In this document: piece by piece, positions 5,846-7,792 of the stretch | Layout of the letters: each line of letters begins with the position of its first letter | How positions within the stretch are numbered: the first letter of the stretch is position 1 | Assembly (NCBI GenBank): GCA_023249895.1 | Contig: JAHFBS010000037.1 | Span: 1 to 7,792 of the forward strand | Source: a bacterium | Lineage (GTDB): Bacteria > Babelota > Babeliae > Babelales > RVW-14 | Direction of reading: 5' to 3' | DNA length: 7,792 bases | Notes under the pieces: model-generated | Seen by the model: the letters and a program-made list of their open reading frames with translations, nothing else | What the model was told of the DNA's origin: nothing | Databases searched by the model: none | Made by a program: the position numbers and the translations under genes

Positions 5846-7263
5846 GCTTCTTTAAGAAGTCTTCCCATTTCTGGACCGGGGGCCATAACATCCAAAAGAT
5901 GCCGACCTAAAAGCACCGGAGCTTCAGGACCATGCGCAACGGTTGCTTTTTCTGCCGTAGCCAAAAACTGATGATAGAGTTCATGATCTTTATTAATCAA
6001 CGGCTCATGTCCGTGAGGATTGGTTCCTTGGTGATCGGCAAGTGCAAGAAGGCCGAGTTGACGCACCGTAACGTCGGGCGCAAGTCTGACGGCAAGACGT
6101 TTGTAAGCTGCAGGCTTTGCACCCTGATCAAGAAATGTAAACGCCTGGAGATGACAACGTACAAGTTTGCACACCGCGTCGATAAGTGATTTATTTCCCG
6201 TAATTTTTCTGAGCAATCTTTTGACCACCGGAATTCCTGCATCTTCGTGACGATAAAAATGCATCTGATCATCAATGGTGATCGGTTTGCCCAAATCGTG
6301 GCACAAGGCAGCAAGCATGATCATATATTTTTCTTCAATCGCACTCATATACTCCTGATCCACGTAATATGAGAGCTGTGCAGCCGCATCAAGCGCCTGC
6401 ATGGTGTGTTCAAACACATCACCTTCAGGATGAAAATTGACCGGTTGCGGCACACCAATAAGTGTATGGAGTTCAGGAAATATCTCTTGCAAACGCCCCA
6501 ATGAAAGCAACCAACGGAAACCTTTTGATGGCGCATATGACTTGAGGAGAAGTTTTTTGATTTCTTCATGGATACGCTCGTTTGCCAATGGTGCATCAGC
6601 AGCAGTATCGTAAAGATTCATGCTTCGGCACAACATCGTTAAACGCTCATCAGGATCCATATCAAAGCGGCCGACAAATTGCATCACCCGATAAAAGCGT
6701 AAAGGATCTTCAAGAAAAAGTTCTTCATCAACTGCGCGCAAGCGTTTGTGTTTAATATCTTCAAGACCACCATACGGATCAATTACATCAAATACACGCG
6801 CTACATCGACGGTAGATTGTTCAAGCTTGTGCACAATGTCATCACGATGCTCAAGAACGTCATTCAAATTGAGTGCCATGGCATTCATCGTTATATCGCG
6901 TCGACGGCACGCCATTTCAATCGTCATAGCAGGATCAAGCTCAACCGACGGTTTGCGCCCTTTGCTGTCGGTACGTGGAAGCGACCAATCAACATCGTAG
7001 CCAACCACACGCAGCACCCCAAATTTTTTACCAACCAACATTACCGGCCCATGATGTGCCAGTATTTTTTCAAGCTCTTCAAGCGAAAGATGGTGCACCT
7101 CGATATCAAAATCTTTAAGTTCCCGGCCAAGTACAAGATCACGCACACTGCCACCGACAAGATATGAGATTCCTCCGGCTTTTTTAATGTCTGTGATAAG
7201 AGGATGTAGAACGTTGATAAAATCGAAAAATTGCTGAAAATGGGGTGCTAATCTGGCTTTCAT
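5758..7263 (-). CDS. cca: CCA tRNA nucleotidyltransferase, class II, with HD domain
   Basis: This enzyme adds C, C and A to tRNA 3' ends in the cytoplasm. The 501-residue protein is complete. The class II nucleotidyltransferase head shows YLVGGSVRDLVLG (34-46) and KDFDIEV (50-56), with Asp51 and Asp53 as the metal-binding DxD pair. RRDITMNAMA (121-130) and DPYGGLEDI (162-170) follow. EDPLRFYRVMQFVGRF (185-200) carries the EDxxR nucleotide-selecting motif typical of CCA-adding enzymes. An HD phosphohydrolase domain covers about 280-415: His286 in FEHTM, His322-Asp323 in CHDLGKP, His339 in YRHEDAG, and Asp410 in ALADHQGT. The C terminus ends with the usual Gln/Glu-rich helix. ATG at 7263 has AGAAGG at 7271-7276, 7 nt upstream. 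Poly(A) polymerase is the main alternative within the family. The EDxxR motif and the neighbouring tRNA without encoded CCA favour CCA addition. Its 3' end overlaps the convergent gene by 88 bp. Confidence 0.93.
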   Translation of the reverse strand: MKARLAPHFQQFFDFINVLHPLITDIKKAGGISYLVGGSVRDLVLGRELKDFDIEVHHLSLEELEKILAHHGPVMLVGKKFGVLRVVGYDVDWSLPRTDSKGRKPSVELDPAMTIEMACRRRDITMNAMALNLNDVLEHRDDIVHKLEQSTVDVARVFDVIDPYGGLEDIKHKRLRAVDEELFLEDPLRFYRVMQFVGRFDMDPDERLTMLCRSMNLYDTAADAPLANERIHEEIKKLLLKSYAPSKGFRWLLSLGRLQEIFPELHTLIGVPQPVNFHPEGDVFEHTMQALDAAAQLSYYVDQEYMSAIEEKYMIMLAALCHDLGKPITIDDQMHFYRHEDAGIPVVKRLLRKITGNKSLIDAVCKLVRCHLQAFTFLDQGAKPAAYKRLAVRLAPDVTVRQLGLLALADHQGTNPHGHEPLINKDHELYHQFLATAEKATVAHGPEAPVLLGRHLLDVMAPGPEMGRLLKEAYRIQLEEGLKDLDELKRRTLALCHDKEV

Positions 7264-7295
7264 ATCATAACCTTCTATTTTTTTAGATCTTCACT

Positions 7296-7323
7296 ATAGT
7301 ATGCCGCTTGCGCTTTTTGTCGA
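7296..7323 (-). promoter_or_regulatory. Candidate promoter of cca
   Basis: On the minus strand TCGACA (7318-7323) matches five of six -35 bases, and TACTAT (7296-7301) is a fair -10 box 16 bp downstream. The -10 overlaps the palindrome ACTATAGT at 7293-7300. A start near 7290 would leave a leader of about 27 nt before ATG 7263. It sits back to back with the tRNA promoter region. Confidence 0.5.
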
Positions 7324-7336
7324 GATTGCATAGAAT
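7308..7336 (+). promoter_or_regulatory. Candidate promoter of tRNA-Ala
   Basis: TAGAAT at 7331-7336 matches five of six -10 bases. TTGCGC at 7308-7313 is a half-matching -35 with 17 bp spacing. Transcription would start near 7343, about 15 nt before the mature tRNA. It overlaps the opposing cca promoter, so the two may influence each other. Confidence 0.45.
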
Positions 7337-7357
7337 TTACTGGAAATAAATAAGCAA

Positions 7358-7430
7358 GGGGCTATAGCTCAGTAGGTAGAGCACATGCATGGCATGCATG
7401 GGGTCACCGGTTCGAATCCGGTTAGCTCCA
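7358..7430 (+). tRNA. tRNA-Ala, anticodon GGC
   Basis: The 73-nt cloverleaf is complete. The acceptor arm GGGGCTA (7358-7364) pairs with TAGCTCC (7423-7429) with a G3-U70 wobble, the alanine identity element. The D arm is GCTC/GAGC. The anticodon stem CATGC/GCATG is perfect, with loop ATGGCAT and anticodon GGC at 7391-7393, which reads GCC (and GCU). The T arm is ACCGG/CCGGT with loop TTCGAAT. The discriminator is A73 at 7430. The following bases are TAC, so the 3' CCA is not encoded and must be added after transcription; the apparent CCA at 7428-7430 is C71, C72 and A73. Confidence 0.97.
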
Positions 7431-7465
7431 TACTACGCCCTCGTTTCACTCGTGGCTATGTATGG
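7428..7465 (+). repeat. Inverted repeat starting in the tRNA 3' end
   Basis: CCATAC at 7428-7433 and GTATGG at 7460-7465 are perfect reverse complements. GCC (7437-7439) and GGC (7454-7456) can extend the stem across a 3x3 internal loop. The right arm overlaps a second inverted repeat, ATGGC (7462-7466) with GCCAT (7473-7477). The left arm uses the last three bases of the tRNA. There is no T-run, so it does not look like a normal terminator. Confidence 0.45.
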
Positions 7466-7543
7466 CTCACCCGCCATCAAAGCCTTGGCGAAATCGGGGC
7501 CCGTTTTCATCAAAACTCACGTTTTCCCAGGAGAAAGGATCTC
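7431..7543 (+). other. Leader between tRNA-Ala and the membrane-protein gene
   Basis: This 113-bp stretch holds no convincing gene. It has about 52% GC by hand count, above the roughly 40% of sampled lines to the left. It contains overlapping short inverted repeats at 7428-7465 and 7462-7477, and CGCC/GGCG arms at 7472-7475 and 7487-7490 flanked by CCCG/CGGG. A 29-codon reading frame from ATG 7458 to TGA 7547 overlaps the next start codon but has no ribosome site. The end carries AGGAG (7529-7533) and AAAGGA (7534-7539) for the gene at 7544. Confidence 0.5.
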
Positions 7544-7792
7544 GTGAAGAAGCGTTTCATCCCCCAATATCTTTTAACCATCATTCCCATCGGTTTCATT
7601 AACATCTGTTTCACCGCGTACGAAGTCTATCGTCACGGACTTGTCGACGGGTTGATCATCGTGTTTTTGAGCTGGTCGGCGTATATTTTGTGCATTCCGG
7701 CGGCGCACGGAAGATTTTTGATCGGCGCGCCCTCACGCATCTTTTTTGGACGCCCACTATTCCCCGAACCTTATTTTTGGTGCAGCGCTGTT
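7544..7792 (+). CDS. Unrecognised membrane protein, N-terminal part (cut by right edge)
   Basis: The frame is open for 83 codons from GTG at 7544 to the window end. The start is supported by a tandem purine-rich ribosome site: AGGAG 10 nt and AAAGGA 4 nt before the GTG. No ATG in this frame lies in the open region upstream. The N terminus is basic (MKKRF), followed by two hydrophobic segments at about 9-27 and 35-54, then an aromatic, Pro-rich stretch (FFGRPLFPEPYFW, 67-79). This indicates an inner-membrane protein. I do not recognise the family. The coding DNA is about 49% GC by hand count, higher than the genes to its left. It follows tRNA-Ala by 113 bp and could share its transcript. Confidence 0.65.
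   Translation, partial: MKKRFIPQYLLTIIPIGFINICFTAYEVYRHGLVDGLIIVFLSWSAYILCIPAAHGRFLIGAPSRIFFGRPLFPEPYFWCSAV

Noticed and set aside
5997..6596. Two minus-strand open frames of 105 and 83 codons in another frame of cca, which might suggest a frameshifted gene.
   Set aside because: The main cca frame is intact through the HD domain with all key residues, so there is no frameshift. These are out-of-frame shadows.
6748..7167. A 139-codon open frame on the plus strand inside cca, and a similar 84-codon one beside it.
   Set aside because: Both lie opposite the conserved catalytic domain of cca, which explains the sequence fully. The translated products show no domain.
7458..7547. A 29-codon leader peptide overlapping the start of the membrane-protein gene.
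   Set aside because: It has no ribosome binding site and no regulatory codon run; it is noted only as part of the leader.

Overview
The window comes from a diderm (Gram-negative type) bacterium that uses the standard genetic code; TGA ends the nucleotidyltransferase gene. Sampled lines run near 40% GC. It carries a Tol envelope operon, two secreted proline/alanine-rich proteins of unknown function, a tRNA-CCA adding enzyme and one alanine tRNA without an encoded CCA tail. This mix and the protein style would fit a host-associated candidate-phylum lineage such as Dependentiae (TM6/Babeliae). That placement is a guess from style and cannot be proven from the bases here.

Layout. (1) Positions 1-3121, minus strand: tolQ, tolR, a TolA/TonB-like gene and tolB, in canonical Tol order with gaps of 7, 19 and 15 bp. 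tolB runs off the left edge; pal, if present, would lie beyond it. (2) Positions 3122-3295: a divergent promoter region. (3) Positions 3296-5845, plus strand: two neighbouring genes for signal-peptide proteins built from helical modules alternating with Pro/Ala/Thr-rich linkers. Neither is recognised. (4) Positions 5758-7263, minus strand: a complete class II CCA-adding enzyme with an HD domain. Its 3' end overlaps the preceding plus-strand gene by 88 bp, tail to tail. (5) Positions 7264-7357: a second divergent promoter region. (6) Positions 7358-7430, plus strand: tRNA-Ala(GGC). (7) Positions 7431-7543: a leader rich in short inverted repeats. (8) Positions 7544-7792: the start of an unrecognised membrane protein, cut by the right edge.

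How the genes fit together. TolQ and TolR form the proton-driven inner-membrane motor. The TolA-like protein spans the periplasm, and TolB is the periplasmic beta-propeller that links to Pal. The two secreted Pro-rich proteins are divergently transcribed from the Tol operon and are probably periplasmic or surface proteins, but a functional link to Tol is only suggested by position. The CCA enzyme and the tRNA-Ala that needs its 3' end added are divergent neighbours sharing a 94-bp control region.

The observations most worth a second look are: the 88-bp convergent overlap, where one base decides whether both genes end at a shared TTAA; the two undescribed secreted modular proteins; the charge-segregated, His-rich linker of the TolA-like protein; and the palindrome-rich, more GC-rich DNA right after the tRNA.
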